DNA of 35,114 nt from Streptosporangiales bacterium. Its GTDB lineage: Bacteria > Actinomycetota > Actinomycetes > Streptosporangiales > Streptosporangiaceae. The translations under genes were made by a program, and so were the position numbers. The notes beneath the pieces are model-generated. The model searched no databases. It saw only the letters and a program-made list of their open reading frames with translations, and had not been told where the DNA came from. The stretch lies in the NCBI GenBank assembly GCA_009784565.1, contig WRBL01000022.1, positions 1-35,114 of the forward strand. The letters are read 5' to 3'. Below are positions 8,614 through 15,524 of the stretch, in pieces (the first letter of the stretch is position 1; the number at the start of each line of letters is the position of its first letter).

Positions 8614-9396
8614 TCAGCGGCGGGTCTCGGTGGGAGAAACGGGAGGAACGACGGGGGAAACGGCCCCGGAAGGGTCGTCGGGCACCGCGTCGGAAGCCTC
8701 GGGGGCGGAGTTGTCCGCCCCGCCCTTGACCGGCACGAACCGGTAGCCGACGTTGCGCACGGTGCCGATCAGCGCCTCGTGCTCGGGGCCGAGCTTGGCC
8801 CGCAGGCGGCGGACGTGCACGTCCACGGTCCGGGTGCCGCCGAAGTAGTCATAGCCCCAGACCTCCTGCAGCAGGTGGTCGCGGGTGAAAACCCGGCCCG
8901 GGTGCTGGGCCAGGAACTTCAGCAGCTCGAATTCCTTGAAGGTCAGGTCGAGAGCCCGGCCGCGCAGCCGGGCGGAGTAGGTGGCCTCGTCGATCGAGAG
9001 GTCGCCGGAGCGGATCTCGTCCGGGGCGTCCGCCGCCGACGCCTGGGCGCGGCGGCCGAGGGCAAGGCGGATCCGGGCCTCGACTTCCCCGGGGCCGGCG
9101 GTGTTCAGGATGACGTCATCGACGTTCCAGTCGGCGCTGATCGCCGCGAGGCCGCCCTCGGTGACGATGGCCATCATCGGGCAGTCGAGTCCCGTGGTGG
9201 CCAGGAGGCGGCAGATGCTCTTGGCGTGAACCAGGTCGCGGCGGGCGTCGACCAGGACCACGTCGGCGGGCGGAGCCTCGACGAGGGCGGACGCGTCCGC
9301 CGGGAGAACCCGCACGGAGTGCAGCAGGAGGCCTAGCGCCGGCAGGACCTCTGATGAAGGTTCCAGGACCCCGGTCACCAGCAGTAGCTCGCTCAT
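8614..9396 (-). CDS. glnR: GlnR-type OmpR-family response regulator (nitrogen regulation)
   Basis: A 260-aa response regulator. Residues 1-115 form a receiver-like domain with D50 in [10 protein letters not shown], but the usual acidic pocket and the conserved Lys are not evident (MAIVTEGG at that place), which fits the atypical, probably unphosphorylated receiver of actinobacterial GlnR. Residues 130-225 are the winged helix ([56 protein letters not shown]). Adjacency to mshD is the conserved actinobacterial order (glnR-mshD, as Rv0818-Rv0819). No histidine kinase is next to it. ATG at 9396 is supported by GGAGG 9 bases upstream. The C-terminal 35 residues are a disordered Pro/Ser tail. Confidence 0.9.
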   Translation of the reverse strand: MSELLLVTGVLEPSSEVLPALGLLLHSVRVLPADASALVEAPPADVVLVDARRDLVHAKSICRLLATTGLDCPMMAIVTEGGLAAISADWNVDDVILNTAGPGEVEARIRLALGRRAQASAADAPDEIRSGDLSIDEATYSARLRGRALDLTFKEFELLKFLAQHPGRVFTRDHLLQEVWGYDYFGGTRTVDVHVRRLRAKLGPEHEALIGTVRNVGYRFVPVKGGADNSAPEASDAVPDDPSGAVSPVVPPVSPTETRR

Positions 9397-9550
9397 CTGT
9401 TGCCGCCTCCAGGTAGGCCATACCCATCTGCGTGCCCGGTATCTTGCTTTTCCACCGGGCGCGCGCCGGGGGTCCGGGGGGCGTCCCCCCGGGTCAACTC
9501 TGTCTCAACGCAACCGGAACCCGGTGGCAACGTCGCCCGAGGTCCCGGTG

Positions 9551-9569
9551 ATGTGAGAATAACTCACAT
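9551..9569. promoter_or_regulatory. Inverted repeat overlapping the start codon of the MoaD-like gene
   Basis: ATGTGAG and CTCACAT form perfect 7-bp arms around AATAA. The right arm contains the first two bases of the ATG at 9568. A GAGAAT at 9555-9560, seven bases before the ATG, could be a -10 box, so a protein bound here would block transcription and, in RNA, the stem would hide the start. Confidence 0.5.
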
Positions 9570-9819
9570 GAGCGAGGTGACAATCAGGTACTGGGCCGCG
9601 GCGAAGGATGCCGCGGGAGTGCCAGAAGAGACCGTGGCCGCGGCCACGCTGGGCGAGGCGCTTAAGGTCGCCGTCGCGAATCGGGCGTCTGATGATCGCC
9701 TGCGTAACGTGCTGAAACGCTCGTCTTTTCTGGTAAATGGCACCCGGATCAAGGCGGAGGAGACTCCTCTCGCCGACGGCGCGGTGCTCGAGATCCTGCC
9801 CCCCTTCGCCGGGGGGTAG
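9568..9819 (+). CDS. MoaD/ThiS family sulfur-carrier protein
   Basis: An 83-aa beta-grasp protein. It begins with the typical VTIRYWAAAKDAAGV strand-helix and ends with LPPFAGG, the di-glycine tail that is adenylated and thiocarboxylated in MoaD, ThiS and related carriers. It could supply sulfur for molybdopterin or another sulfur-containing product; no partner moeB/moaE gene is adjacent. A thioredoxin, a DUF4395 protein and a sulfurtransferase lie 2-4 kb downstream, which fits a sulfur-handling neighbourhood. The ATG at 9568 is chosen from family length. It has no Shine-Dalgarno sequence and may be leaderless. Confidence 0.88.
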   Translation: MSEVTIRYWAAAKDAAGVPEETVAAATLGEALKVAVANRASDDRLRNVLKRSSFLVNGTRIKAEETPLADGAVLEILPPFAGG

Positions 9820-9843
9820 CCGGGTGATACTAAGTGGCTAAAC

Positions 9844-9859
9844 CGTGAAGAACTTCACG
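9844..9859. promoter_or_regulatory. 16-bp palindrome between the MoaD-like and sigma factor genes
   Basis: CGTGAAG-AA-CTTCACG has perfect 7-bp arms. It lies 25 bp after the stop of the MoaD-like gene and 86-101 bp before the GTG of the sigma factor. It could be a small terminator or an operator. Confidence 0.4.
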
Positions 9860-9915
9860 AGTTGGCATCCCAAGGTTTAACGAGGACTTAACACTTCCCC
9901 GGATACGCAGGGTAA

Positions 9916-9933
9916 TAGATTGATCGCAATCTA
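9916..9933. promoter_or_regulatory. 18-bp inverted repeat upstream of the ECF sigma gene
   Basis: TAGATTG-ATCG-CAATCTA has perfect 7-bp arms and lies 12 bp before the GTG at 9945. This is the usual place for an operator, or for a hairpin controlling translation. The bound factor is unknown. Confidence 0.4.
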
Positions 9934-9944
9934 GTTGCTAAGCC

Positions 9945-10676
9945 GTGCTCGACGGGGTACATAAGCGACATAGCGAGTTGCCGAACCCCCGTCCGCCCCC
10001 GCGCCCCCTTGGTGGTCCCGTCGTGACCATAGACCCCGCGAAGCCCGGCCCGGCCGAGCCGGAACGCCCCGGGAAGACCGACCGTCCGGAGAAAACTTCC
10101 CCGGGCCTGAACCGCCCGCCCCGGCAGTACGTACCACCAGATGTGCCGGACGCGCAGACGGCCGCCCGCGGAGGCGTCGCCGATGAAGCGTTTATCCGGG
10201 CGCTGTACTCCGAACACGGCGGCGCTCTGCTCCGGTATGCCCTGCATCTGACCGGGGGCGACCGGCAAAGGGCGGAGGACCTGGTGCAAGAGACGATCGT
10301 GCGGGCCTGGAAGCATCCGCAGGCGGTGGCCGACCGGCCGCCGCGGCCATGGCTGTTCGCGGTCGCGCGCAACCTGGCGGTCGACCAGTACCGGGCCCGC
10401 CGGTCCCGGCCGCCCGAGGTGGGCCAGGCGGTGCTGGACACGATGCCCACCGACGACGACCCCGACCGCACCCTGGAGTCGTGGGCGGTGGCGGAGGCCC
10501 TGTCCAGCCTCCGGCCGGACCATCGCAAGGTCATCGTGGAGACGTACTATCGAGGGCGCTCGGTCGCCGAGGCGGCGGCCACCCTCGGCATACCGGCAGG
10601 CACCGTGAAATCTCGCACCTTCTACGCGCTGAAGGCCCTCAAGCTGGCCCTTCAGGAGCGAGGACTGGCGCCATGA
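9945..10676 (+). CDS. ECF sigma factor, SigL-like
   Basis: A 243-aa (from GTG 9945) extracytoplasmic-function sigma factor. The first 75 or so residues are a Pro-rich unstructured extension. Region 2 spans about 82-145 (ALYSEHGGALLRYALHLTGG, then RAEDLVQETIVRAWKHP and WLFAVARNLAVDQYRARR). Region 4 spans about 185-240 (LSSLRPDHRKVIVETYYRGR, then SVAEAAATLGIPAGTVKSR). The wording of region 4 strongly resembles mycobacterial SigL. The gene overlaps the downstream anti-sigma gene by 4 bp (ATGA), the usual sigma/anti-sigma arrangement. The start is uncertain; the in-frame GTG at 10023 would remove 26 residues of the extension. Two palindromes precede it. Confidence 0.9.
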   Translation: MLDGVHKRHSELPNPRPPPRPLGGPVVTIDPAKPGPAEPERPGKTDRPEKTSPGLNRPPRQYVPPDVPDAQTAARGGVADEAFIRALYSEHGGALLRYALHLTGGDRQRAEDLVQETIVRAWKHPQAVADRPPRPWLFAVARNLAVDQYRARRSRPPEVGQAVLDTMPTDDDPDRTLESWAVAEALSSLRPDHRKVIVETYYRGRSVAEAAATLGIPAGTVKSRTFYALKALKLALQERGLAP

Positions 10677-11461
10677 CCGAGGCGATGGACTGCGGCGCGA
10701 CCCGGATCTGCCTGGGGGTCTACGTGCTCGGCTCTATCGACCCGGCCGAGCGGTCGCTCGTGGACGGCCACCTGGCGACCTGCCGGGACTGCCGGGACGA
10801 GCTGGCCGGCCTGGCCGGGATCCCCGCGCTGCTGGCCCGGGTCAGCACCCCGGAGGCCATCGCCCTGGCCGACGACGTCCCGGCCGAGGGCGAGCCGAAG
10901 CTCGAAGGCGTGCCCGGGCTGGGAGACGACCTCGAGGCGGTCGCGCCGCCGCTGGACCCGCGGCCCCCGAAGGAACTTCTCGGCACCGTCCTGGACCTCA
11001 CCGCCGCCCGGCGCCGCCGTCGGCGGTGGCGCGTCGCCGGCCTCTCCGCGGCGGCCGCGGTGATTCTCGCGGCCGGGGCGTTCGCGGGAACGGAAGCGGC
11101 GGCGGGCCACCTGGCCTCCGATCCCCCCGAGGCCAGCGCCACGGGCCTGGACTACGGCTCGGCGATCTCGGGCTGGACCACGACGCACGGAAACGCCGAC
11201 GGCATGTACGGCACCGTCACCTTCCGGAGGATGGGGTGGGGCACCCAGGCCGGGGCCAAGGTCGTCGGAGTTCCGGTCGGCACCTACTGCACGCTGGTGG
11301 CGGTGGGGAAGGACGGCGCCCGCCGGGTGATCGGCGGCTGGACGACCGACACGGCCGAGGGCACGATCTGGTACCCGGCCTCGTCGGGACTGCCGGCGAC
11401 CCAGCTGCGCGAGTTCCAGATCACGGTCGCCGGCCACGGGGCGATCACGGTCCCCGCCTAA
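10673..11461 (+). CDS. Zinc-binding membrane anti-sigma factor, RslA-like
   Basis: A 262-aa protein. The N-terminal zinc-binding anti-sigma domain has H33-x3-C37-x2-C40 (HLATCRDCRDEL), and the helix CLGVYVLGSIDPAER precedes it. An acidic linker follows, then an Arg-rich stop (ARRRRRRWR) and one membrane helix at 121-140. The extracytoplasmic domain (150-262) carries WTTTHGNADGMYGTVTFRRM and ends FQITVAGHGAITVPA, the anti-sigma-K/RslA-like C-terminal fold. It probably holds the ECF sigma factor at the membrane and releases it on oxidation or proteolysis. The ATG overlaps the sigma stop codon. Its own TAA is part of the TAAACT -10 box of the next gene. Confidence 0.88.
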   Translation: MTEAMDCGATRICLGVYVLGSIDPAERSLVDGHLATCRDCRDELAGLAGIPALLARVSTPEAIALADDVPAEGEPKLEGVPGLGDDLEAVAPPLDPRPPKELLGTVLDLTAARRRRRRWRVAGLSAAAAVILAAGAFAGTEAAAGHLASDPPEASATGLDYGSAISGWTTTHGNADGMYGTVTFRRMGWGTQAGAKVVGVPVGTYCTLVAVGKDGARRVIGGWTTDTAEGTIWYPASSGLPATQLREFQITVAGHGAITVPA

Positions 11462-11464
11462 ACT
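11459..11464 (+). promoter_or_regulatory. Putative leaderless -10 box of the thioredoxin gene
   Basis: TAAACT lies 7 bases before the ATG at 11472 and overlaps the TAA of the anti-sigma gene. There is no Shine-Dalgarno sequence. Confidence 0.5.
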
Positions 11465-11471
11465 GACCGGC

Positions 11472-11942
11472 ATGACCGGAGTCATCGTCCTGATCGTCGC
11501 GCTGCTGGTGGCGGTGGCGGCAGGACTCGTGCTGAAGGCCCGCTCGGGGAAAGTCCAGTCCTTCGACCGAACGGATCATGGCGATTCGCCCGGGATATCG
11601 ACCTCTGTGAATGTAATCACAGGGGATGACCTTGGCGAGCCCCTGGGGGAGCGGGCGACCCTGGTCCAGTTCTCGACGGAATTCTGCGCGTTCTGCCCCC
11701 AGACCCGGGTGCTGCTGACCGGGCTGTCGGCCGAGCATCCCGGGGTGAAGTTCGTCGAAGTCGACGCTGCGGAAAACATGGACCTGACCAGGCGTTTCAA
11801 GGTTTTCAGTACTCCGACGGTGCTGGTGGTGCGCCCGGGCGGCGACATCGCGGCCCGCTCCTCGGGGAAGCAGCAGAAGGCCGAGATGAGCCAGGCGCTC
11901 CAGTCGGTCCTGGATGACGCAGGTCACGGGGCCAGGTGGTGA
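11472..11942 (+). CDS. Membrane-anchored thioredoxin-family protein
   Basis: A 156-aa protein with an N-terminal membrane helix (VIVLIVALLVAVAAGLVL, residues 4-21) and a thioredoxin domain from about 44. The redox motif is C72-A-F-C75 within STEFCAFCPQTR, instead of the WCGPC of classical thioredoxin. The cis-proline loop is FSTPTVLVV (P115). Because the motif is CAFC rather than CGPC, an electron relay to a partner rather than general thioredoxin activity is likely. The neighbouring DUF4395 protein with CLGC and the sulfurtransferase resemble the mycobacterial ThiX (Rv0816c) neighbourhood. The membrane topology depends on the single helix and could place the domain on either side. Confidence 0.85.
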   Translation: MTGVIVLIVALLVAVAAGLVLKARSGKVQSFDRTDHGDSPGISTSVNVITGDDLGEPLGERATLVQFSTEFCAFCPQTRVLLTGLSAEHPGVKFVEVDAAENMDLTRRFKVFSTPTVLVVRPGGDIAARSSGKQQKAEMSQALQSVLDDAGHGARW

Positions 11943-11967
11943 CAGAAGCGTCCCGGACGCATAACAT
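11939..11967 (+). promoter_or_regulatory. Promoter of the cysteine-rich leader and sulfur operon
   Basis: GTGACA (11939-11944, five of six to TTGACA) and TAACAT (11962-11967) are exactly 17 bases apart. The GTG of the leader peptide begins 7 bases after the -10 box, so the transcript should start with the start codon. The -35 box overlaps the thioredoxin stop codon. Confidence 0.65.
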
Positions 11968-11974
11968 CTGGGGT

Positions 11975-12157
11975 GTGTCTCCCCGAATCCCGCAGTTGCT
12001 GACCAAGCGTCGCGCTGTGGACTTCTGCCTGGTCGCCACGGCCATTTGTTGCGCCGTACGCGGCGCCGCCGTGTTATCCGGGGACACACATCCGGCCCCG
12101 GAGCCTGGGCGGCGCATACGTGTCCGTTACCAGTGTCCGGGAGCATTCACTTCATGA
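11975..12157 (+). CDS. Cysteine-rich leaderless leader peptide of the sulfur operon
   Basis: A 60-codon ORF starting at a GTG that sits 7 bases after a good -10 box. Its N-terminal part, QLLTKRRAVDFCLVATAICC, matches the pattern of actinobacterial 'putative leader peptides' ahead of sulfur genes (LLTxRRxVDLCRVxxAIC). The Cys codons, including a tandem pair TGT TGC, come about 20-30 codons in. In mycobacteria, leaderless polycysteine ORFs upstream of cysA2-type operons act as cysteine-responsive attenuators. Here the ORF runs further than usual, and its TGA overlaps the ATG of DUF4395 (ATGA), which suggests that downstream translation is coupled to it. A longer frame from 11936 lacks start support. 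Confidence 0.72.
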   Translation: MSPRIPQLLTKRRAVDFCLVATAICCAVRGAAVLSGDTHPAPEPGRRIRVRYQCPGAFTS

Positions 12158-12564
12158 TTGATTCGCGCGGCCCGCGCTTCGGCGCGGCCATCACCACTGT
12201 GGTGCTGGCGATCGTGCTGGCTACCCAGAGCGGGTGGCTGCTCTTCGCCCAGACGCTGGTGTTCGCCGTAGGGGCGATCGCCGGCCTGCGCTACGCGCCC
12301 TACGGCCTCATCTACCGCAATCTGGTCCAGCCCCGGCTCGGACCGCCCGCTAAGACAGAAGCCGAGGCCCCGCCCCGCTTCTCCCAGGGCGTAGGCATGG
12401 TGTTCGCCGGAGTCGGCTCGCTGGGCTTCGCCCTCGGAGTACCCCTGGTGGGGCTGATCTTCGCGGCGTTCGCGCTGATCGCGGCGTTCCTGAACGCCGT
12501 GTTCGACTATTGCCTCGGCTGCCAGATGTACCTGATTATCCAGAGGTTCCGTACGGCCGCCTGA
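12154..12564 (+). CDS. DUF4395 membrane protein with CxxC
   Basis: A 136-aa membrane protein of the DUF4395 family. It starts IDSRGPRFGAAITTVVLAI, a family signature, has about four hydrophobic helices (11-30, 31-46, 80-97, 98-116) and ends with DYCLGCQMYL (C120 and C123). The CxxC at the membrane edge next to a thioredoxin-family gene suggests thiol transfer, an inference. The ATG at 12154 overlaps the stop codon of the cysteine-rich leader. There is no strong independent Shine-Dalgarno sequence, so it probably depends on re-initiation. It is followed 24 bp later by the sulfurtransferase gene. Confidence 0.87.
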   Translation: MIDSRGPRFGAAITTVVLAIVLATQSGWLLFAQTLVFAVGAIAGLRYAPYGLIYRNLVQPRLGPPAKTEAEAPPRFSQGVGMVFAGVGSLGFALGVPLVGLIFAAFALIAAFLNAVFDYCLGCQMYLIIQRFRTAA

Positions 12565-12588
12565 CGGCCGCGAGGAGGTTAAAACCCA

Positions 12589-13431
12589 ATGAGCCGCACC
12601 GACGCCTTGGTCGACGCTGACTTCGTCGAGTCCAAGATCGGGCAGTCCGGTTTCGTCATCGTCGAGGTCGACGAGGACACCAGCGCCTACGAGAAGGGCC
12701 ACATCCCGTCGGCCATCCGGATTGACTGGAAGAAGGACCTGCAGGACCCGGTCCGCCGCGACTTCGTGGACCAGACCGGCTTCGAGCAGCTGCTGTCCGA
12801 GCGTGGCATCGGCAACGACGACACCGTCATCCTGTACGGCGGCAACAACAACTGGTTCGCGGCCTACGCGTACTGGTACTTCAAGCTGTACGGGCACCAG
12901 AAGGTCGTCCTGCTCGACGGCGGCCGCAAGAAGTGGGAGCTGGACGCCCGCGAGCTGACCAAGGACGTCCCGCCGGTGGCCAAGACCAGCTACACCGCCC
13001 AGCCGGAGGACTCCTCGCTCCGCGCCAAGCGCGACGAGGTCATCGAGGCCATCGGCAAGCGCAACCTGGTCGACGTCCGCTCGCCCGACGAGTTCTCCGG
13101 AAAGCTGCTCGCCCCGGCGCACCTGCCGCAGGAGCAGTCGCAGCGCGGCGGGCACATCCCGACCGCCAAGAACGTTCCGTGGTCGAAGGCCGCGAACGAG
13201 GACGGCACGTTCCGGTCCGACGAGGAGCTCACCCAGCTCTACAAGGATGAGGCCGGCGTCGACACCAGCAAGGACACGATCGCGTACTGCCGGATCGGCG
13301 AGCGCTCCGCTCACACCTGGTTCGTGCTGCACGAGATCCTGGGCTTGGCGAACGTGAAGAACTACGACGGTTCCTGGACCGAGTACGGATCGCTCGTCGG
13401 CGTGCCGATCGAGCTTGGAGAGGGCAGGTAA
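12589..13431 (+). CDS. Thiosulfate sulfurtransferase (rhodanese), CysA2-like
   Basis: A 280-aa tandem rhodanese. The inactive N-terminal domain (about 8-125) contains AYEKGHIPSAIRIDW and LLDGGRKKWELD. The catalytic C-terminal domain (about 145-278) contains VDVRSPDEFSGK and the active-site loop with C234 in AYCRIGERSAHTWF. It transfers sulfane sulfur from thiosulfate to cyanide or a thiol acceptor in the cytosol. The close match to mycobacterial CysA2/CysA3 and the following sseC gene support the call. ATG at 12589 is preceded by GAGGAGG. It ends 2 bp before sseC. Confidence 0.94.
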   Translation: MSRTDALVDADFVESKIGQSGFVIVEVDEDTSAYEKGHIPSAIRIDWKKDLQDPVRRDFVDQTGFEQLLSERGIGNDDTVILYGGNNNWFAAYAYWYFKLYGHQKVVLLDGGRKKWELDARELTKDVPPVAKTSYTAQPEDSSLRAKRDEVIEAIGKRNLVDVRSPDEFSGKLLAPAHLPQEQSQRGGHIPTAKNVPWSKAANEDGTFRSDEELTQLYKDEAGVDTSKDTIAYCRIGERSAHTWFVLHEILGLANVKNYDGSWTEYGSLVGVPIELGEGR

Positions 13432-13433
13432 AC

Positions 13434-13742
13434 ATGGCTAACGACGGTTGCGGCGCGCCCGCGGGCGGCGTCACTATCACCGCCGACGCGGCCAGCAAGG
13501 AAGCGGTCATCGAGGGACGCGTCCTGTCCGGCGACAGCCCGGTGACGACCGGCTACGCGCGGCTGAAGGGAACCGGCGACGAGTTCGTCGCCGAGCTTCC
13601 GCTCGGCGAGGACGGCGGCTTCCGCTTCTTCGCCGCCCCCGGCGACTGGACCCTGGTGGTCCTGGCCCCGGGCGGCGTTCGCGAGGAGCGCTCGGTCTCG
13701 GCGGACATCGGCCAGGTCACCAAGGTCGAAGTCACGGTCTGA
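13434..13742 (+). CDS. sseC: DUF1416 / SseC sulfurtransferase-associated protein
   Basis: A 102-aa protein with the DUF1416 hallmarks: NDGCGAPAGG at the N-terminus and a small beta-sandwich (EAVIEGRVLSGDSPVTTGYARL, GGFRFFAAPGDWTLVVLAPG). It is always found next to CysA-type sulfurtransferases; its exact biochemical role is not settled. The Cys in the N-terminal motif is conserved. It is 2 bp downstream of the rhodanese gene, so they are co-translated. Confidence 0.9.
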   Translation: MANDGCGAPAGGVTITADAASKEAVIEGRVLSGDSPVTTGYARLKGTGDEFVAELPLGEDGGFRFFAAPGDWTLVVLAPGGVREERSVSADIGQVTKVEVTV

Positions 13743-13781
13743 GCCGGAGCCGCCGTCGGAGGACGGCTGGCGTTCATAGTG

Positions 13782-13817
13782 ACGGCGGGCGGCGCGCGCA
13801 GGCGTGTCGCCCGCCGT
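13782..13817 (+). terminator. Terminator of the sulfur operon
   Basis: A 10-bp stem (ACGGCGGGCG pairing with CGCCCGCCGT) with a 16-base loop, followed by TTACGTT. A smaller hairpin (GCCGTC/GACGGC) lies just upstream at 13752-13767. The stem sits immediately upstream of the phoU -10 box. Confidence 0.55.
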
Positions 13818-13831
13818 TTACGTTGGGTCGG

Positions 13832-13837
13832 TAGGGT
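13832..13837 (+). promoter_or_regulatory. Putative leaderless -10 box of phoU
   Basis: TAGGGT is followed by 8 bases and the ATG at 13846. There is no Shine-Dalgarno sequence and no clear -35 box. The same TAGGGT-N8-ATG arrangement recurs at 27837. Confidence 0.5.
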
Positions 13838-13845
13838 TCTGTCTC

Positions 13846-14493
13846 ATGACGGAGCCGCGCCGGGAATTCGAACGGTCCCTGGAGAGCATCGAGGCCAAGG
13901 TCATCGAGCTGTTCGCCATGATGGCCGAGGACCTTCCCAAGGCGACCGAGGCACTGCTCTCGGGCTCTCCGGAGATCCTGGCCCAGCTGGCCGAACGGGA
14001 GAGCGCCATCGACGCGCTCTACCCCCAGATCGAGGAACTGGCGGCCCGGGAGATCCTGCTGCAGGCGCCGGTCGCCTCCGACCTCCGCTACCTGCTGACC
14101 GTGCTCCGGGTCGTCCCGGAGATCGAACGGTCCCACGACCTCATCATGTCGATCGCGTCCCGGGCCGGGCACCTGGTCGCCCAGGACCTGCCGGGGCGGG
14201 TCCAGGGCCTCGTCCGGCTCATGGGGGACCGGGCCACGTCGATGTGGCGCCGGGCCACCGACGCCTGGTACCAGCGCGACCGCGAGGCCGCCGGCCGGCT
14301 GGTCCGGAGCGACGAGGAGATCGACGACCTCTACTCCAGCCTGGTCGCGGAACTCGCCTCGGGCGGGGTCCGGATCCCGGTGGCGATGGAGATGACGCTG
14401 GCCGCCCACTCCTACGAGCGCCTGGCCGCCCACGCCGTCAATATCTGCCGCCGCGTCACCTACCTGGCCGGCACGGGACCCTCGACCCCGTGA
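13846..14493 (+). CDS. phoU: Phosphate transport regulator PhoU (PhoY)
   Basis: A 215-aa all-helical protein with two PhoU repeats. The first begins REFERSLESIEAKVIELFAM and has the metal-binding type segment ERESAIDALYPQIEE. The second (from about 125) has RSDEEIDDLYSSLVAEL and ends with ERLAAHAVNICRRVTYL. PhoU proteins tie the Pst transporter to the phosphate two-component system and lower phosphate uptake in rich conditions. It is convergent with the pstSCAB operon, as phoY2 lies near phoT in mycobacteria. Confidence 0.94.
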   Translation: MTEPRREFERSLESIEAKVIELFAMMAEDLPKATEALLSGSPEILAQLAERESAIDALYPQIEELAAREILLQAPVASDLRYLLTVLRVVPEIERSHDLIMSIASRAGHLVAQDLPGRVQGLVRLMGDRATSMWRRATDAWYQRDREAAGRLVRSDEEIDDLYSSLVAELASGGVRIPVAMEMTLAAHSYERLAAHAVNICRRVTYLAGTGPSTP

Positions 14494-14500
14494 AACACGT

Positions 14501-14534
14501 CCGCCCCCGGGGTCGCGGAGACCCCCGGGGGCGG
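14501..14534 (+). terminator. Strong hairpin terminator after phoU
   Basis: CCGCCCCCGGGGTC (14501-14514) pairs with a nearly exact complement (14520-14534, one bulged C) around GCGGA. It begins 7 bases after the phoU stop. No T-run follows. Confidence 0.7.
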
Positions 14535-14575
14535 GAGCGCAGGCTCTATCCGTTACGGATAAAAGGGCCGGGTCC

Positions 14576-14615
14576 GCGCGCCTGATAAGATCGCGATCTT
14601 TGCGATCAGGCGCGC
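14576..14615. repeat. Large nested inverted repeat between convergent phoU and pstB
   Basis: GCGCGCCTGAT (14576-14586) pairs with ATCAGGCGCGC (14605-14615). Inside it is a second perfect palindrome, AAGATCGCGATCTT (14587-14600). It can form a 40-base cruciform or RNA stem and probably ends transcription from both sides. A smaller hairpin (ATCCG-TTA-CGGAT, 14548-14560) lies next to it. Confidence 0.6.
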
Positions 14616-14649
14616 ATCGGGGGTTCCGGGGGTCGCCCCCCGGGCTAAC

Positions 14650-15513
14650 TCAGCCCATGCGGCCGGTGACGTAGTCGCCGGTGAGGGGGTTGGAGGGGTT
14701 CTCGAAGATCTTGGCGGTCTGGTCGTACTCGACCAGCACGCCGGTCCGCGTGTCGCTCTCCTCGTTCCGCTCAACCGAGTAGAAGGCCGTCCGGTCGCTG
14801 ACCCGGGTGGCCTGCTGCATGTTGTGCGTGACGATCACGATCGTGTACTGGGACTTGATCTCCTGCATGAGATCCTCGATGCGGCCGGTCGCGATCGGGT
14901 CCAGGGCCGAGCAGGGCTCGTCCATGAGGACCACGTCCGGCTCCACGGCCAGCGTCCGGGCGATGCACAGCCGCTGCTGCTGGCCGCCGGACATGCCCAG
15001 GGCCGACTTGTTCAGCCGGTTCTTGACCTCGTCCCACAGGGCGGCCTGCTTCAGGGAGCGCTCCACGATCCCGTCGAGGTCGCTCTTCTTCCGGATGCCG
15101 TTGATCCGCGGGCCGTAGGCCACGTTGTCGTAGATCGACTTCGGGAACGGGTTGGCCTTCTGGAAGACCATGCCGATCCGGCGGCGAACGGCCGTGGGGG
15201 ACACCTGCTTGGCGTACAGCGACTGTCCGCGGTAGGTGATGTCGCCCTCCACCCGGGCCCCGGGGATCAGGTCGTTCATCCGGTTCAGGGTGCGGAGAAC
15301 GGTGGTCTTGCCGCATCCCGAAGGGCCGATGAACGCCGTGACCTCGTTCTCGTGGATGGTCAGCGACACGTTCTTGACGGCCTTGAAGTTCCCGTAGTAG
15401 GTCGAGACGTCGCGGACGTCGAAGACCGGGTTGCCCGGCTCGGCCGCCGCCTTGTCCTTGACCGTCTCGGGAACCTCGAGCTTGGCCATGGCTTTCTGGT
15501 CCTGCTGTTCCAT
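14650..15513 (-). CDS. pstB: Phosphate ABC transporter ATP-binding protein PstB
   Basis: A 287-aa ABC ATPase powering phosphate import at the inner face of the membrane. It carries Walker A (GPSGCGKTT), the Q-loop ([21 protein letters not shown], PstB-typical), the ABC signature ([12 protein letters not shown]), Walker B ([13 protein letters not shown]) and the H-loop (IVTHNMQQA). A 30-residue N-terminal extension precedes the domain. The ATG at 15513 (MEQQDQK) has AGGGAAA upstream and lies 11 bp after the pstA stop. The open frame continues into pstA, but that is a shadow. It is the last gene of pstSCAB. Confidence 0.97.
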   Translation of the reverse strand: MEQQDQKAMAKLEVPETVKDKAAAEPGNPVFDVRDVSTYYGNFKAVKNVSLTIHENEVTAFIGPSGCGKTTVLRTLNRMNDLIPGARVEGDITYRGQSLYAKQVSPTAVRRRIGMVFQKANPFPKSIYDNVAYGPRINGIRKKSDLDGIVERSLKQAALWDEVKNRLNKSALGMSGGQQQRLCIARTLAVEPDVVLMDEPCSALDPIATGRIEDLMQEIKSQYTIVIVTHNMQQATRVSDRTAFYSVERNEESDTRTGVLVEYDQTAKIFENPSNPLTGDYVTGRMG

Positions 15514-15524
15514 GAGGTATTTCC

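Noticed and set aside
9876-9893. AC-N9-AC pattern reminiscent of a GlnR site upstream of the sigma gene
   Set aside because: The half-sites TTTAAC and CTTAAC lack the rest of the GlnR consensus, and the AC-N9-AC pattern is too loose to claim.
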